A DNA stretch of 64,000 bases from JAKFWF01 sp963750535 (GTDB lineage Bacteria > Pseudomonadota > Alphaproteobacteria > Rhizobiales > Hyphomicrobiaceae). Both the position numbers and the translations under genes were made by a program. This document shows, piece after piece, positions 47,876-56,799 of the stretch. The notes below the pieces were generated by a model. It worked only from the letters and a program-made list of their open reading frames with translations, made no database searches and was not told the DNA's origin. Every line of letters starts with the position of its first letter. Position 1 is the first letter of the stretch. The DNA lies in NCBI GenBank assembly GCA_963750535.1, contig CAVVRF010000003.1, positions 18,382 to 82,381 of the forward strand, written 5' to 3'.

Positions 47876-48967
47876 TCAATCCCGCCAAAGGCTCGCAGGG
47901 ACCAGGACTTCGCCGCGCATGATCGGGCGGGCGGTGCGCAGCGTGCCGGCGACGACGTCCATTGCGACGCCGCTGCCCTTGATCTCGAGACGCACGTCAA
48001 CCTCGCCGGAGGGATGCTCGATCCATATCGTGCGCGGGTTGCCGGCTTCGGGGCGCGCCAGCTCGTGCGCGATCGATCCATCGAGGGCACAGGCGCTGGC
48101 GACGCACACCGCGCCGGTCACCGCGTGGGCATTGTGCAGTGCATGCGGCGTCAGGTAGCGCGATGTGATCGTGCCATGGGCGCTGCGCGGGGGCGAAAGC
48201 AGCCCGACCTTCGGTATCACCTTGTCCGCGACATCGCCGAAACCCATGCGGCGGCCGGCTTCCAGGCGGATCTTCTCGACGCGGGCGAACAGCGACTTGT
48301 TGGCGTCGAACTGCGCCCGGCTCTCGGTGCCGGCGATGCCGAGGTCGGTGGCGCGCATCATGATCATCGGCATGGCGACGTCGATGCAAGTCACCTCGAC
48401 GCCGTCGATGATCTCGCGAACGTGACCGGTCGGCAGCAGCTTGCCGGCGACCGAGCCGACCACATCCATGAAGTTCAGCACGATCGGCGCCGCGGTGCCC
48501 GGCACCCCGTCGATCCGTGCATTGCCGGCGTAGCAGACGCGCCGGCCTGGTGTCTGGACCACGGCCTCGATGCGCGACTCGGTGTTGACGTTGTAGATCA
48601 TCAGCCGCGTCTCGCCGTCCCGCGCCTCGGCGAGGCCGGTCTCGAGCGCGAATGGCGCGACGCCGGCCAGCATGTTGCCGCACGAGGGGGAGGTGTCGAC
48701 GATCGGTCTCGAGATGTCGACCTGGGCGAACAGATAGTCGAGATCGACGCCGGGGCGGCTCGATCTCGAAACGATCGCCACCTTGCTCGTGAGCGTGTCG
48801 GCGCCGCCGAGGCCGTCGATCTGGCGCACGTCCGGGGAGCCCATGGCGGCGAGCAGCACCCGGTCGCGCGTTGCGATGTCGGCCGGCAGGTCGGAGGCCT
48901 TGAAGTACGGCCCGCGCGATGTGCCGCCCCGCATGAAGATGCAGGGGATGCCGATCAGATCGCTCAT
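47876..48967 (-). CDS. galD: PrpF-family isomerase, 4-oxalomesaconate tautomerase type
   Basis: 363 aa. Starts GIPCIFMRGGTSRGPYFKASDLP, the hallmark of the PrpF/GalD family, with PSCGNMLAGVAPFALE (about residues 94-109) and the second half-barrel Cys region (GAVCVASACALDG). PrpF proteins isomerise aconitate-type acids; the branch with this wording is 4-oxalomesaconate tautomerase of the gallate / protocatechuate 4,5-cleavage route. It follows dctM by 25 bp in a TRAP operon, so it likely isomerises an imported unsaturated tricarboxylate. No 4,5-cleavage enzymes are in the window, so the exact substrate is open. Confidence 0.85.
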   Translation of the reverse strand: MSDLIGIPCIFMRGGTSRGPYFKASDLPADIATRDRVLLAAMGSPDVRQIDGLGGADTLTSKVAIVSRSSRPGVDLDYLFAQVDISRPIVDTSPSCGNMLAGVAPFALETGLAEARDGETRLMIYNVNTESRIEAVVQTPGRRVCYAGNARIDGVPGTAAPIVLNFMDVVGSVAGKLLPTGHVREIIDGVEVTCIDVAMPMIMMRATDLGIAGTESRAQFDANKSLFARVEKIRLEAGRRMGFGDVADKVIPKVGLLSPPRSAHGTITSRYLTPHALHNAHAVTGAVCVASACALDGSIAHELARPEAGNPRTIWIEHPSGEVDVRLEIKGSGVAMDVVAGTLRTARPIMRGEVLVPASLWRD

Positions 48968-48992
48968 CGTTGCCTCGTCTATCTGGGTGGCA

Positions 48993-50411
48993 TCATCGCA
49001 TGCCGAGGACCGTCGGCAGCCACAACGACAAGCCCGGCCAATAGGTAACTATGACCAGGAATACGAGCATCGTCAGCAGCCACGGCCAGACCGCAATTGT
49101 GAGCTCGGTTATGCCCATCTTGGCGATGCCGGAGGCCACGTAGAGGTTCAGGCCCACCGGCGGATGGCACAGGCCGACTTCCATGTTCACCGTGATCAGG
49201 ATGCCGAAGTGGATCGGGTCGATGCCGAGCTTCACGGCGACCGGGAACAGGATCGGCGCCATGATCAGGATGATGGACGACGGCTCCATCACGTTGCCGG
49301 CGAGCAGCAGCAGGACATTGACCACCAGCAGGAACGAGATCCAGCCGAAGCCCTGGGCGATGATCCAGTCGGCCATCGCCTGCGGGATATTCTCGTGCGT
49401 CATCAGGAACGAGAACAGCACCGCGTTGGTGATGATGTAGAGCAGCATCGCGCTCATGTTGGCCGAGGACAGCAGGATGCGCGGCACGTCCCTCAAGCCG
49501 ATGTCGCGGTAGACGAAGACGGCGATGAAGAACGCATACACCGCGCTCATCGCGGCGGCTTCGGTCGGCGTGAACATTCCCGAATAGATGCCGCCGATCA
49601 CGATCACGATCAGGAACAGGCCCCATGAGGCGTTGCGGAACGCATGCACGCGCTCGAGCATGGATGCCTTGGGCAGCCGCGGGTAATTGTTCTTCCAGGC
49701 GCGGTACCAGGTGGTCATGCCGAGCATCGTTGCCAGCATGATGCCGGGGATCACACCGGCCATGAACAGCTGGCCGATCGAGGAGTTGGTCGACACCGCG
49801 TAGATCACCATGGCGATCGACGGCGGGATCAGGATGCCGAGCGCGCCGGCAGTGGTCACCACGCCGGCGCCGAACCGAGGTGGAAAACCCTGGGCGACCA
49901 TCGCCGGCATGATCACCGATCCGATCGCGACCACGGTCGCAGGCGACGAGCCGGAGACCGCGGCGAACAATGCGCACGCCAGCACGGCCGCCAGCCCGAG
50001 GCCGCCGTGATAATGCCCGACCATCGAAGTGGCGAACGCGATCATGCGGCGGGCGACGCCGCCGTGGGTGAGGAAGTTGCCGGCCAGGATGAAGAACGGG
50101 ATCGCCATGATCTCGAACTTCTCGATGCCGGTGAACAGTTTCAGAGCCACCAATTCGATCGGCACGCTGGTCAGCGTGAACAGGAAGGTCAGCACCGTCA
50201 GGCCGAGGGCGATCGAGATCGGCATGCCGGTCAGCATCAGCGACAGCAGCAGGACGAACACCATGCCGGCGCGCAACCCTTGCGGCAACACGATGAAGCC
50301 GAACTTCTGCGCCAGGCAGACGCTCAAGATCGCCAGCGGCGCAAACAGCAGCACGGGCCCGAGAATGCGGCCATCCTGGTCGGTACGAACTCTTGCGATC
50401 ATGCCGCTCAT
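48993..50411 (-). CDS. dctM: TRAP transporter large permease (DctM family)
   Basis: 472 aa with about 12-13 membrane helices, slightly longer than the usual 425 aa because of an N-terminal extra segment (about 1-45). Family motifs are PFFILAGNFLTHGGVARRM, GSSPATVVAIGSVIMPAM, GILIPPSIAMVIYA and NLYVASGIA. It couples Na+ import to uptake of an organic acid delivered by DctP. ATGA overlap with dctQ. The tautomerase follows in the same operon. Confidence 0.92.
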   Translation of the reverse strand: MSGMIARVRTDQDGRILGPVLLFAPLAILSVCLAQKFGFIVLPQGLRAGMVFVLLLSLMLTGMPISIALGLTVLTFLFTLTSVPIELVALKLFTGIEKFEIMAIPFFILAGNFLTHGGVARRMIAFATSMVGHYHGGLGLAAVLACALFAAVSGSSPATVVAIGSVIMPAMVAQGFPPRFGAGVVTTAGALGILIPPSIAMVIYAVSTNSSIGQLFMAGVIPGIMLATMLGMTTWYRAWKNNYPRLPKASMLERVHAFRNASWGLFLIVIVIGGIYSGMFTPTEAAAMSAVYAFFIAVFVYRDIGLRDVPRILLSSANMSAMLLYIITNAVLFSFLMTHENIPQAMADWIIAQGFGWISFLLVVNVLLLLAGNVMEPSSIILIMAPILFPVAVKLGIDPIHFGILITVNMEVGLCHPPVGLNLYVASGIAKMGITELTIAVWPWLLTMLVFLVIVTYWPGLSLWLPTVLGMR

Positions 50412-51031
50412 GGCTTGGCCTCCGCCGGCTTGACGTCGTCGAGGCCCTCGACATGGCTCTCGTCATGCTTCGGCAATGCGCCGGTCTTGGCGAAGTGCCA
50501 AGCCACCTGCAGGAAGCGGAAGCACATCAGGTAGGACCCGAGCGGCACGGCGAGATAGACGATCCACATCGGCGCTTCGAGGTCGTTCGAGCGCTGGCCG
50601 GTCTCGTAGATGTGCGCGACGAAATAGGCGCCCAGGCTGCCGACGATGCCGGTGAAGATGGCGCCGCACATCAATCCGAACAGGATGATGCGGTGCCGAT
50701 ACGTCGGTCCGAGCATGTTCACGAACACGTCGACGCCGACGTGGATGCCCGTGCGCACGCCGTAAGCGGCGCCGAACTTGGCCATCCACACGAACATGTA
50801 GATGCAGACCTCCTGCACCCACGAGACGTCCCAGGAGGTCAGCCAGGTGAACACGCCCTGCAACGCAGCGGCAATGCCGGTAAAGCCCTTGGCGGCGGCG
50901 AATTTTGCCAGGTCGATCGATATCCCGGCGAAGTAGCGGTGAAGCACCGCTACGAAGATGATGGTCGTTGCCGCCGCGATCAGCGTCGCGATGATCCATT
51001 CCTCGAGGCGATCGAGAAGACGCAAGAGCAT
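50408..51031 (-). CDS. dctQ: TRAP transporter small permease (DctQ family)
   Basis: 207 aa from the ATG at 51031 (AGGGGAT upstream). Four hydrophobic helices (about 12-33, 72-92, 110-133 and 152-175) and RTGIHVGVDVF in the central loop mark the DctQ family. A loop of about 25 residues between the first two helices is longer than usual. It forms the membrane complex with DctM, whose start it overlaps. Confidence 0.88.
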   Translation of the reverse strand: MLLRLLDRLEEWIIATLIAAATTIIFVAVLHRYFAGISIDLAKFAAAKGFTGIAAALQGVFTWLTSWDVSWVQEVCIYMFVWMAKFGAAYGVRTGIHVGVDVFVNMLGPTYRHRIILFGLMCGAIFTGIVGSLGAYFVAHIYETGQRSNDLEAPMWIVYLAVPLGSYLMCFRFLQVAWHFAKTGALPKHDESHVEGLDDVKPAEAKP

Positions 51032-51113
51032 GCTAGATCCCCTGAAGCGCCGGCCGGGACGTTGAATTCCCGGCCGGCAGCGGGCTAGATGAGATTGGAA
51101 GGTGGAGGCAGGC

Positions 51114-52121
51114 TCAGGCGCCGGCCTTCTTGAGAAGGTCGATCGCTTCTTTGCCGACGCGGCCTTCGGCCCACTTGTAGGTCGGGGCCACCATCTTGTC
51201 GGCCCACACCTTGCGCTGCTCGGCATTGAGAACGTGGATCTCGGACTTGCCGGACTTCTTGATCGCCTCGAGCGAGGTCGCGTTCTCCTCGGCGGCAATG
51301 CTGTTGGTGTAGTCGGTCGCCTCGGTCATCGCCTTTTCGAGGGCGGAGCGAACGTCGGCCGGCAGCCCGTTCCAGAACTTGGCGTTGGTGATCACCGCGT
51401 AGCAAAGGTGCGCGTGCTCGGCGACCGTGATGTGCTTCTGCACCTCGTGGAACTTCTGCGTGTAGTAGTTCGAGGCAGTGTTCTCGCACGAATCAACGAC
51501 GCCGGTCTGCAGCGCCTGATAGACCTCGGAGAAGGCCATGATTTGCGGGATCATGCCCATCTGCCGGAAATACTGATCCGCCACCTTCGATCCGGAGATG
51601 CGGATCTTTAGGCCCTGGAAATCTTCCGGCTTGATCAAGGGCTTGTTCGCCGACACCATGTGGAAGCCGTTGTCCCAGAAGGCGAGGCCCTTGACGCCCT
51701 TGGGCTCGAGCTTGCTCATCAGCCACTTGCCGGCATCGCCATTGACCGTCTTTACGTAGGTGGCCGTGTCCTTGAACACGAAGGGCAGGTCGAGAGCCTC
51801 GAATTCCTTGGCGCCGAGGGGGGCGAACTTGGCTGTCGAAGGGGCCAGCATCTGCACCGCGCCGAGCTGCAGCGCCTCGATCTCTTCCTTGTCCTTGTAG
51901 AGCTGGGAGTTCGGGTAGACTTCGACCTTGACCTTGCCGGCGGTATACTTCTCCGCGAGCTCCGCGAATTTGCGCGAACCCTTGCCCTTCGGGGTGTCAT
52001 CGGCGACGACATGGCTGAACTTGATCACGATCGGCGCCTGTGCGCTTGCCCGTCGTGGCAGGCTGCCCAAGGCGGCAGCCGCGACCGCAGATCCGGTGAA
52101 TTGGCGACGATTTAGTGACAT
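51114..52121 (-). CDS. dctP: TRAP transporter solute-binding protein (DctP family)
   Basis: 335 aa from the ATG at 52121 (AGGAGG 11 bp upstream). Twin-arginine-like leader (SLNRRQFTGSAVAAAAL, cleavage near ASAQA). The mature protein has FSHVVADDTPKGKGSRKFAE, VEVYPNSQLYKDKEEIEALQ and GLKIRISGS, with the Arg that binds the ligand carboxylate. It captures an organic acid in the periplasm. First gene of the dctP-Q-M-galD operon. The ligand is probably a dicarboxylate or tricarboxylate from aromatic breakdown, an inference from galD. Confidence 0.92.
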   Translation of the reverse strand: MSLNRRQFTGSAVAAAALGSLPRRASAQAPIVIKFSHVVADDTPKGKGSRKFAELAEKYTAGKVKVEVYPNSQLYKDKEEIEALQLGAVQMLAPSTAKFAPLGAKEFEALDLPFVFKDTATYVKTVNGDAGKWLMSKLEPKGVKGLAFWDNGFHMVSANKPLIKPEDFQGLKIRISGSKVADQYFRQMGMIPQIMAFSEVYQALQTGVVDSCENTASNYYTQKFHEVQKHITVAEHAHLCYAVITNAKFWNGLPADVRSALEKAMTEATDYTNSIAAEENATSLEAIKKSGKSEIHVLNAEQRKVWADKMVAPTYKWAEGRVGKEAIDLLKKAGA

Positions 52122-52323
52122 TGATTTTGGATCCTCCTGGCTGAGTTTTTTCAAGGCATATCAGCCATTGGGAACCGCCGCTACGCCAAACAGCAGATTG
52201 GGCGCTCCACGGACGGATTAGGTGTCTTTCGCAGGATCGCGAGGCCGCCGCGGCGGCGGCCCCGCGTCCATATTCCTTGACCTGCAGCCGTCCCGCCCAT
52301 AGGTTTCGGCCGTTCTTGACAAA

Positions 52324-52363
52324 GGGCCCGTAGCTCAGTGGTAGAGCACCTGACTTTTAATCA
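52324..52363 (+). tRNA. tRNA-Lys(TTT), truncated 5' half
   Basis: GGGCCCG acceptor strand, the D-arm TAGCTCAGTGGTAGAGC and the anticodon arm CCTGACTTTTAATCA are all standard for tRNA-Lys with a TTT anticodon. Directly after the anticodon stem the sequence changes to CGCTCGCATTGCC, and no T-arm or 3' acceptor strand follows. The integrase gene begins 60 bp further on. It is therefore the attachment-site scar of an integrated element, and this copy cannot make a functional tRNA unless the 3' half was lost in assembly. Confidence 0.85.
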
Positions 52364-52408
52364 CGCTCGCATTGCCGTTTTATTCAATGAATTCAAGGGG
52401 GATAGCGC

Positions 52409-52432
52409 TAGTGTAGGGACTTAGTGTAGGGA
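52409..52432. repeat. Short direct repeat at the element end
   Basis: TAGTGTAGGGA occurs twice, 13 bp apart, over the integrase stop codon and just inside the tRNA-Lys junction. It could be an arm-type integrase binding site, which are often short tandem repeats near att sites; it is too short to be certain. Confidence 0.35.
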
Positions 52433-53475
52433 ACTCGTTGATTGGCTCAACTTTTCTTTCGGCGTCGCAACGGGATGACGTTCTGTGCTGCCGATGGTTT
52501 TGTCGGACAGCGTCGGCAGCTTGGCGAGCGCCGCCTTCACCTCCCGATCATCGACATGGGCGTAGCGCTGCGTCGTGGTGATCGAGGCGTGACCGAGCGA
52601 GCGCTGCACGATTTCGAGGGCTGCGCCCTGCTGCCGCAGATAGGTGGCGTGGGTGTGCCGCAGGTCGTGCCACGTGAAATTTGTGATCTCGGCCGCCGCC
52701 AACGCCGCCTGGAACAGCTTGCGCAGGTTCCTCTTGTCGAACACCGGCCCGTCGCCACGCGGACACTGCATCAGCACCGCCCGGCTATCATCCGATAGCC
52801 AGATCAGCCGTTCGCCGGTCTTGCCCCTGACCGTGACCGCGCCGCGCTCAAAATCGACGTCCCGCCACTTTATATTGAACGACTCGCCGCGCCGGCAGCC
52901 GCCATAGATGCTCCACAGGATGGCGAGCCGCAGCGGCTCCGGGGAGGCCTCGATCAGCCGCCGCGCTTCGTCGTGGTGAGAGGTGGCGGGTGCGGCCCTT
53001 CGGCTCTTTTTGCCAGTGGTCGGGCCAGTGGATGGCTTGCACTTCGTAGCCATGCACGCGCTGCGAGCGGCGGACCACCTGCCGCAGCACCGCCAGGGTG
53101 CGATTGACGCCGGCGGCGCCGGCGCCGTCGGCCTGTCGCTGCTCAACCAGCTGCGCCACCTGGGCGTTGCCGAGGGCGGCGAGCGCCAGGTCTTCGCCGT
53201 ACACCTTGCACAATGCTCAACAGGTGCCGCTTGACGTCGTCGGCCCACTTCAGCGCCCGGCCCTTGTCGAGCCAGTACTTGCCGCAGGCTTGGTCGACGG
53301 TTATTTCCTTCCGTGCGGGCCGGTCGCGCTCGGCTTCAAGCTCGGTGATAAGCCGCCGTTCAAACGCGAGCGCGTCGCGCTTGCTGTCTGTGCCAGTGCT
53401 CCGGCCAACCCGACGGCCTCCGACTTGGACTTCACAGTGATAGAACGGCGATCTCGGACGTTTGAAGACGGACAT
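52421..53475 (-). pseudogene. Tyrosine-recombinase integrase, two apparent frameshifts
   Basis: About 350 aa if one excess base is removed near 53211 and near 52975 (1055-2 is divisible by 3). The start has AGGAGA upstream. The N-terminal arm and SAM-like core-binding domain (KEITVDQACGKYWLD, ADDVKRHLLSI) precede the catalytic domain. The active-site set is complete: Arg in SIYGGCRRGE, Lys in the beta hairpin (VRGKTGERL), HDLRHTHATYL with His and Arg, LGHAS, and Tyr in TQRYAHV. It points toward the truncated tRNA-Lys and should have inserted the element there. Confidence 0.87.
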
Positions 53476-53476
53476 A

Positions 53477-53797
53477 TCATGCTCTCCTGCAGGTGTGTTT
53501 CGACGTCGGCCAGCCGGTACATGCGCCGCCGGCCGGACGGACAGCAGTACGGTATGCGCGACGCCTGACTGTCCGCGTTGAACAGCGTACCATACCCGCA
53601 ACTTCCGGAAGGGTTAGTAGGTCACGGCCCACGATTGCCTCCCGGTTTTTCAGGCTCACGCACGCCGACGGTAACGAGGTGTGGGGCTTGGCGCCGGCTC
53701 CGGCGGCCGGCAGCTGACCGACGATCGTGGCTCCGGCAGAGAAAGACGCGGTGGTGCCGCTCCCTTTGGCATCAGCGGCGGCACCGAAGATACCCAA
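53477..53797 (-). pseudogene. Excisionase-like helix-turn-helix gene, probably frameshifted
   Basis: The segment DLLTLPEVAGMVRCSTRTVRRR at about 53545-53610 is the first half of an AlpA/excisionase-type HTH. The expected continuation, ending YRLADVETHL, lies in another frame from about 53557 on, which implies a one-base loss there. The open frame starts at 53797 but the true start is probably nearer 53640. It lies just upstream of the integrase on the same strand, the standard place for an excisionase. It would control excision of the element. Confidence 0.5.
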
Positions 53798-54246
53798 TCT
53801 TGAGAACCGACGCGCGCTCGGCGACCTGGCAATGCAGGCGGAGGCGCTGCGCGAGCGCTACCGCGAAGACCTCGCTGCGCTTGAACGGCAGGCGGCCGCG
53901 CTTGGCCATGACGGCACGGTATTCGGCGTCAGCGTCTGCGTCCTGTCCGGCATGGCATTGCCATTCTCGACAGCGATGAGGTGCTGGTCGACGAGGACAC
54001 CTACGACCGCATCCTGCGCTGCCTGCGAGCGGTTTTCCCGGGATCGTCACGCAGTTGCCCGGCACGGCGATTGCGGCCACCACGGTGTCACACGTGCGCA
54101 AAGAGTTGGCGCCAGATGCCCGCCTGCTCGGTCTAAGTTTGCGCTGGCCGCTTGCGATGGCGTCGCCCGGCTCGCAGTTTTCCACACCGATGTATGCCTG
54201 GTGCCAACGCGAGGGCAAAACCCTCGCATCTATTCTCTCCGCCTGA
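53727..54246 (+). pseudogene. Unrecognised element gene, two apparent base losses
   Basis: Reads as about 173 aa if one base is added near 53957 and near 54035 (520+2 is divisible by 3). A helical Glu/Arg-rich segment (ALRERYREDLAALERQ) is followed by an ILDSDEVLVDEDTYDRILRCL segment and a C-terminal TVSHVRKELAPDARLLGLS portion. I do not recognise the family. Its 3' end abuts the convergent dppF. It is probably part of the integrated element. Confidence 0.35.
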
Positions 54247-55040
54247 ACCCGCGGCTCGCCTCGAGCAGGGCCTGGGCGTAGGGAGTGTCGACGATGCCGC
54301 GGCGCAGTTGCGTCTCGGTCGCCTCCTCGACGATGCGGCCCTCCGTCATCACCGCGATGCGCGAGCAAAGGTGCGCGACGACGGCGAGGTTGTGGCTGAC
54401 GAGGATGATCGTCAGCTCCCTCTTCTCGCGCAAATCGGCGAGCAATTCAAGATCTCGGCCTGGATCGAAACGTCGAGTGCCGAGGTCGGCTCGTCGAGCA
54501 GCAGGATCGACGGCGAGAGCACGAGGGCGCGGGCAATCGCGACACGCTGGCGCTGGCCGCCCGAGAGCTGGTGTGGATAGCGGAATCGAAAGCCGCCGCC
54601 GAGGCCGAGCCTCGTCAAGCGTCGTGCGGATGATCGCTTCGGCATTGGCAATGCCGTGGATCGACAATGGCTCGGCCAGACACTGGTCGACCGTGTGGCG
54701 TGGATGCAGGCTGGAGTAGGGGTCTTGGAACACCATCTGCACGGTGCGGAAGAACTCACGCTTCGGTCGGGGAATAAGTGGGTGGCCGAGCACGTCGATC
54801 TCGCCCGACCAGCGCGGATTGAGACAGGAGAGGATGCGCAGGATCGTCGACTTGCCGCTGACCTGATTCGCCGACGATGCCGTAGCTCTCACCGGGTCCG
54901 ACCTCGAAGCTCACGTCCTTCAGGACGTGTGCCGTGCCGAAGTGGACGTTCAATTGGCGGACATCGACGGCGGGCTCGTAGCGCTGGCTCTGGTTCGTCT
55001 TGGCGCTGGCTGCCGCTCTCGTGCCGCCGTCCGCCGTCAT
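54230..55040 (-). pseudogene. DppF/OppF-type peptide transporter ATPase, three apparent frameshifts
   Basis: About 269 aa when single-base corrections are made near 54861 (excess), 54610 (excess) and 54443 (loss); net length 810. It starts with ATGA overlap to the DppD-type gene. Walker A is split by the first shift (GIVGES / SGKSTILRIL). QMVFQDPYSSLHPRHTV is the Q-loop, YPHQLSGGQRQRVAIARALV the signature, ILLLDEPTSALDVS Walker B, ILVSHNLAVVAHL the switch. The end YAQALLEA is typical of OppF C-terminal parts, although the zinc/iron-sulfur tail is short. It is the second ATPase of the transporter. Confidence 0.8.
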
Positions 55041-55903
55041 GGCGCGCTCCAGGCGGGATCGCGCACTAATGTGGCCAGCCGCTCGCGCGGGTGATCCAGA
55101 TCGGGGAGGCAGCCGAGCAGGCCCTGCGTGTAGGGATGCTTGGCGCCGGCAAGATCGTGCGCGGGCAGCGTCTCGACTGCGCGGCCGGCGTACATGACGA
55201 TCACTCGGTCGCAGAACGAGGCGACGAGTTGCAAATCGTGGCTGATGAAGATGAGCCCCATGCCGTGGCCCGACACCAGCTCGTCAAGGATGGCGAGCAC
55301 CTCGGTCTGCACCGTGACGTCGAGCGCGGAGGTTGGCTCGTCGGCGATGAGAATGTCGGGCTTGGCGGCAAGCATCATTGCGATCATTACGCGCTGCGCC
55401 ATGCCGCCCGACACTTCGTGCGGGTAAAGATCATAGACGCGCGCCGGATCGCGGATCTTCACCGCCTCCAACATGGCGAGCGCCTCGCCGCGGGCGGCGC
55501 GCCGGGCGGCGCTCGTCAGCGTAACGATGCTCTCCGCAATTTGGTGGCCGACCGTCATGATTGGGTTGAGCGAAAACTTGGGGTCCTGCATCACCATCGC
55601 GATGTGGCGCCCGCGCAACGCGCGGCGCTCAGCCTGGCTCGCCTTCAGCAGGTCGCAGCCCTTAAATGCCAGGCGGTCGGCTCTCACCCAGCCCGGCGGC
55701 GGCACAAGGTCGAGCAGTGCACGGCCCGTCATCGACTTGCCGCTACCCAACTCACCGACGATCGCAAGGCGCTCGCGCTCGAGCGTGAACGAGAGCCCGC
55801 GGACGGCCTGAACAACTCGCGTCGGCGTATTGAACGTGACATCGAGGCCCGCTACCTCGAGAAGCGGCGGCTCTGACCCTGTCTTCGTGTGGGGCGTGCT
55901 CAT
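55037..55903 (-). CDS. DppD/OppD-type peptide transporter ATPase
   Basis: 288 aa. Walker A GELGSGKSM (about residue 51), Q-loop VMQDPKFSLNP, signature VSGGMAQRV (about 163), Walker B ILIADEPTSALDV, H-loop FISHDLQLVA. The end HPYTQGLLGCLPDL is characteristic of DppD/OppD. It is shorter than most (about 325 aa), with a reduced C-terminal cluster domain. It energises import together with the DppF-type partner; ATGA overlaps on both sides show tight coupling. Confidence 0.9.
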   Translation of the reverse strand: MSTPHTKTGSEPPLLEVAGLDVTFNTPTRVVQAVRGLSFTLERERLAIVGELGSGKSMTGRALLDLVPPPGWVRADRLAFKGCDLLKASQAERRALRGRHIAMVMQDPKFSLNPIMTVGHQIAESIVTLTSAARRAARGEALAMLEAVKIRDPARVYDLYPHEVSGGMAQRVMIAMMLAAKPDILIADEPTSALDVTVQTEVLAILDELVSGHGMGLIFISHDLQLVASFCDRVIVMYAGRAVETLPAHDLAGAKHPYTQGLLGCLPDLDHPRERLATLVRDPAWSAP

Positions 55904-56799
55904 TTTGCCTCCAGCACGTCGCGCAGGCCGTCACCGAGGAGGTTGAACCCGAGCGCCACCAGGCAGATCGCGAGGCCAGGGAACGCGGACACCCACCACT
56001 GGTCGAAGATTTGCTCGCGGCCAGCCGAGATCATTGCGCCCCATTCGGGAGTCGGCGGCTGCGCACCGAGGCCGAGAAAGCCGAGCCCGGCTGCCGTCAA
56101 GATGATCCCGGCCATGTCGAGCGTTGTGCGAACGATCAGCGAGGGGAGGCAGAGCGGCAGCACGTGCTTCCACAAAACGCGCCCCGTGGACGCGCCCTGC
56201 AGGCGCACCGCGGCAATATAGTCTGCGTTGCGGATGACCAGTGTCTCGGCCCGCGCAACTCGCGCATAAGGTGGCCAGCCCGTAATCGCGATGGCGACAA
56301 CGGCGTTCTCGATGCCGGGCCCCAACACGGCGACGAACGCCAACGCGAGCACCAGCCGCGGGAAGGCCAGAAACACATCCGTGATGCGCATCAGCACGCG
56401 GTCGGTCCAGCCTCCGAGATAGCCGGCCGATATGCCGACCGCGAGCCCGATCGGCCCGACCAGGACGACGGTGAGGGCGACGATCATCAATGTCACCCGC
56501 GCGCCGTGGATGACGCGCGCAAGGATATCGCGGCCAAGCAAGTCGGTGCCGAACCAGTGCAGCGCTGACGGCGGCTTGAGCCGGTTGGACAGTGTCTGCG
56601 CCAGCGGGTTGTGCACGGTCAGCAACGGCGCGAACACCGCAACGAAAATCAGAGTTAGGATGATGAACAGCCCCAGCATGGCGAGGCGGTTGCGAGTGAG
56701 CTGCTGCCATTGCCGCCAGAACTGGCCGAGCTTCGCCTGGGTGCGGGAGGTCGGTTCGTCGCTCGTCAGATAGGCGCGCGCGGCGGACAGCTGACCCAT
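55900..56799 (-). CDS. DppC-type peptide transporter permease
   Basis: 299 aa with six hydrophobic helices, the first at about residues 39-60. HWFGTDLLGRDILARVIHGAR is the DppC/OppC hallmark; the EAA loop reads YIAAVRLQGASTGRVLWKHVLP. It forms the membrane channel with DppB; the start overlaps the dppB stop by one base. Confidence 0.92.
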   Translation of the reverse strand: MGQLSAARAYLTSDEPTSRTQAKLGQFWRQWQQLTRNRLAMLGLFIILTLIFVAVFAPLLTVHNPLAQTLSNRLKPPSALHWFGTDLLGRDILARVIHGARVTLMIVALTVVLVGPIGLAVGISAGYLGGWTDRVLMRITDVFLAFPRLVLALAFVAVLGPGIENAVVAIAITGWPPYARVARAETLVIRNADYIAAVRLQGASTGRVLWKHVLPLCLPSLIVRTTLDMAGIILTAAGLGFLGLGAQPPTPEWGAMISAGREQIFDQWWVSAFPGLAICLVALGFNLLGDGLRDVLEAK

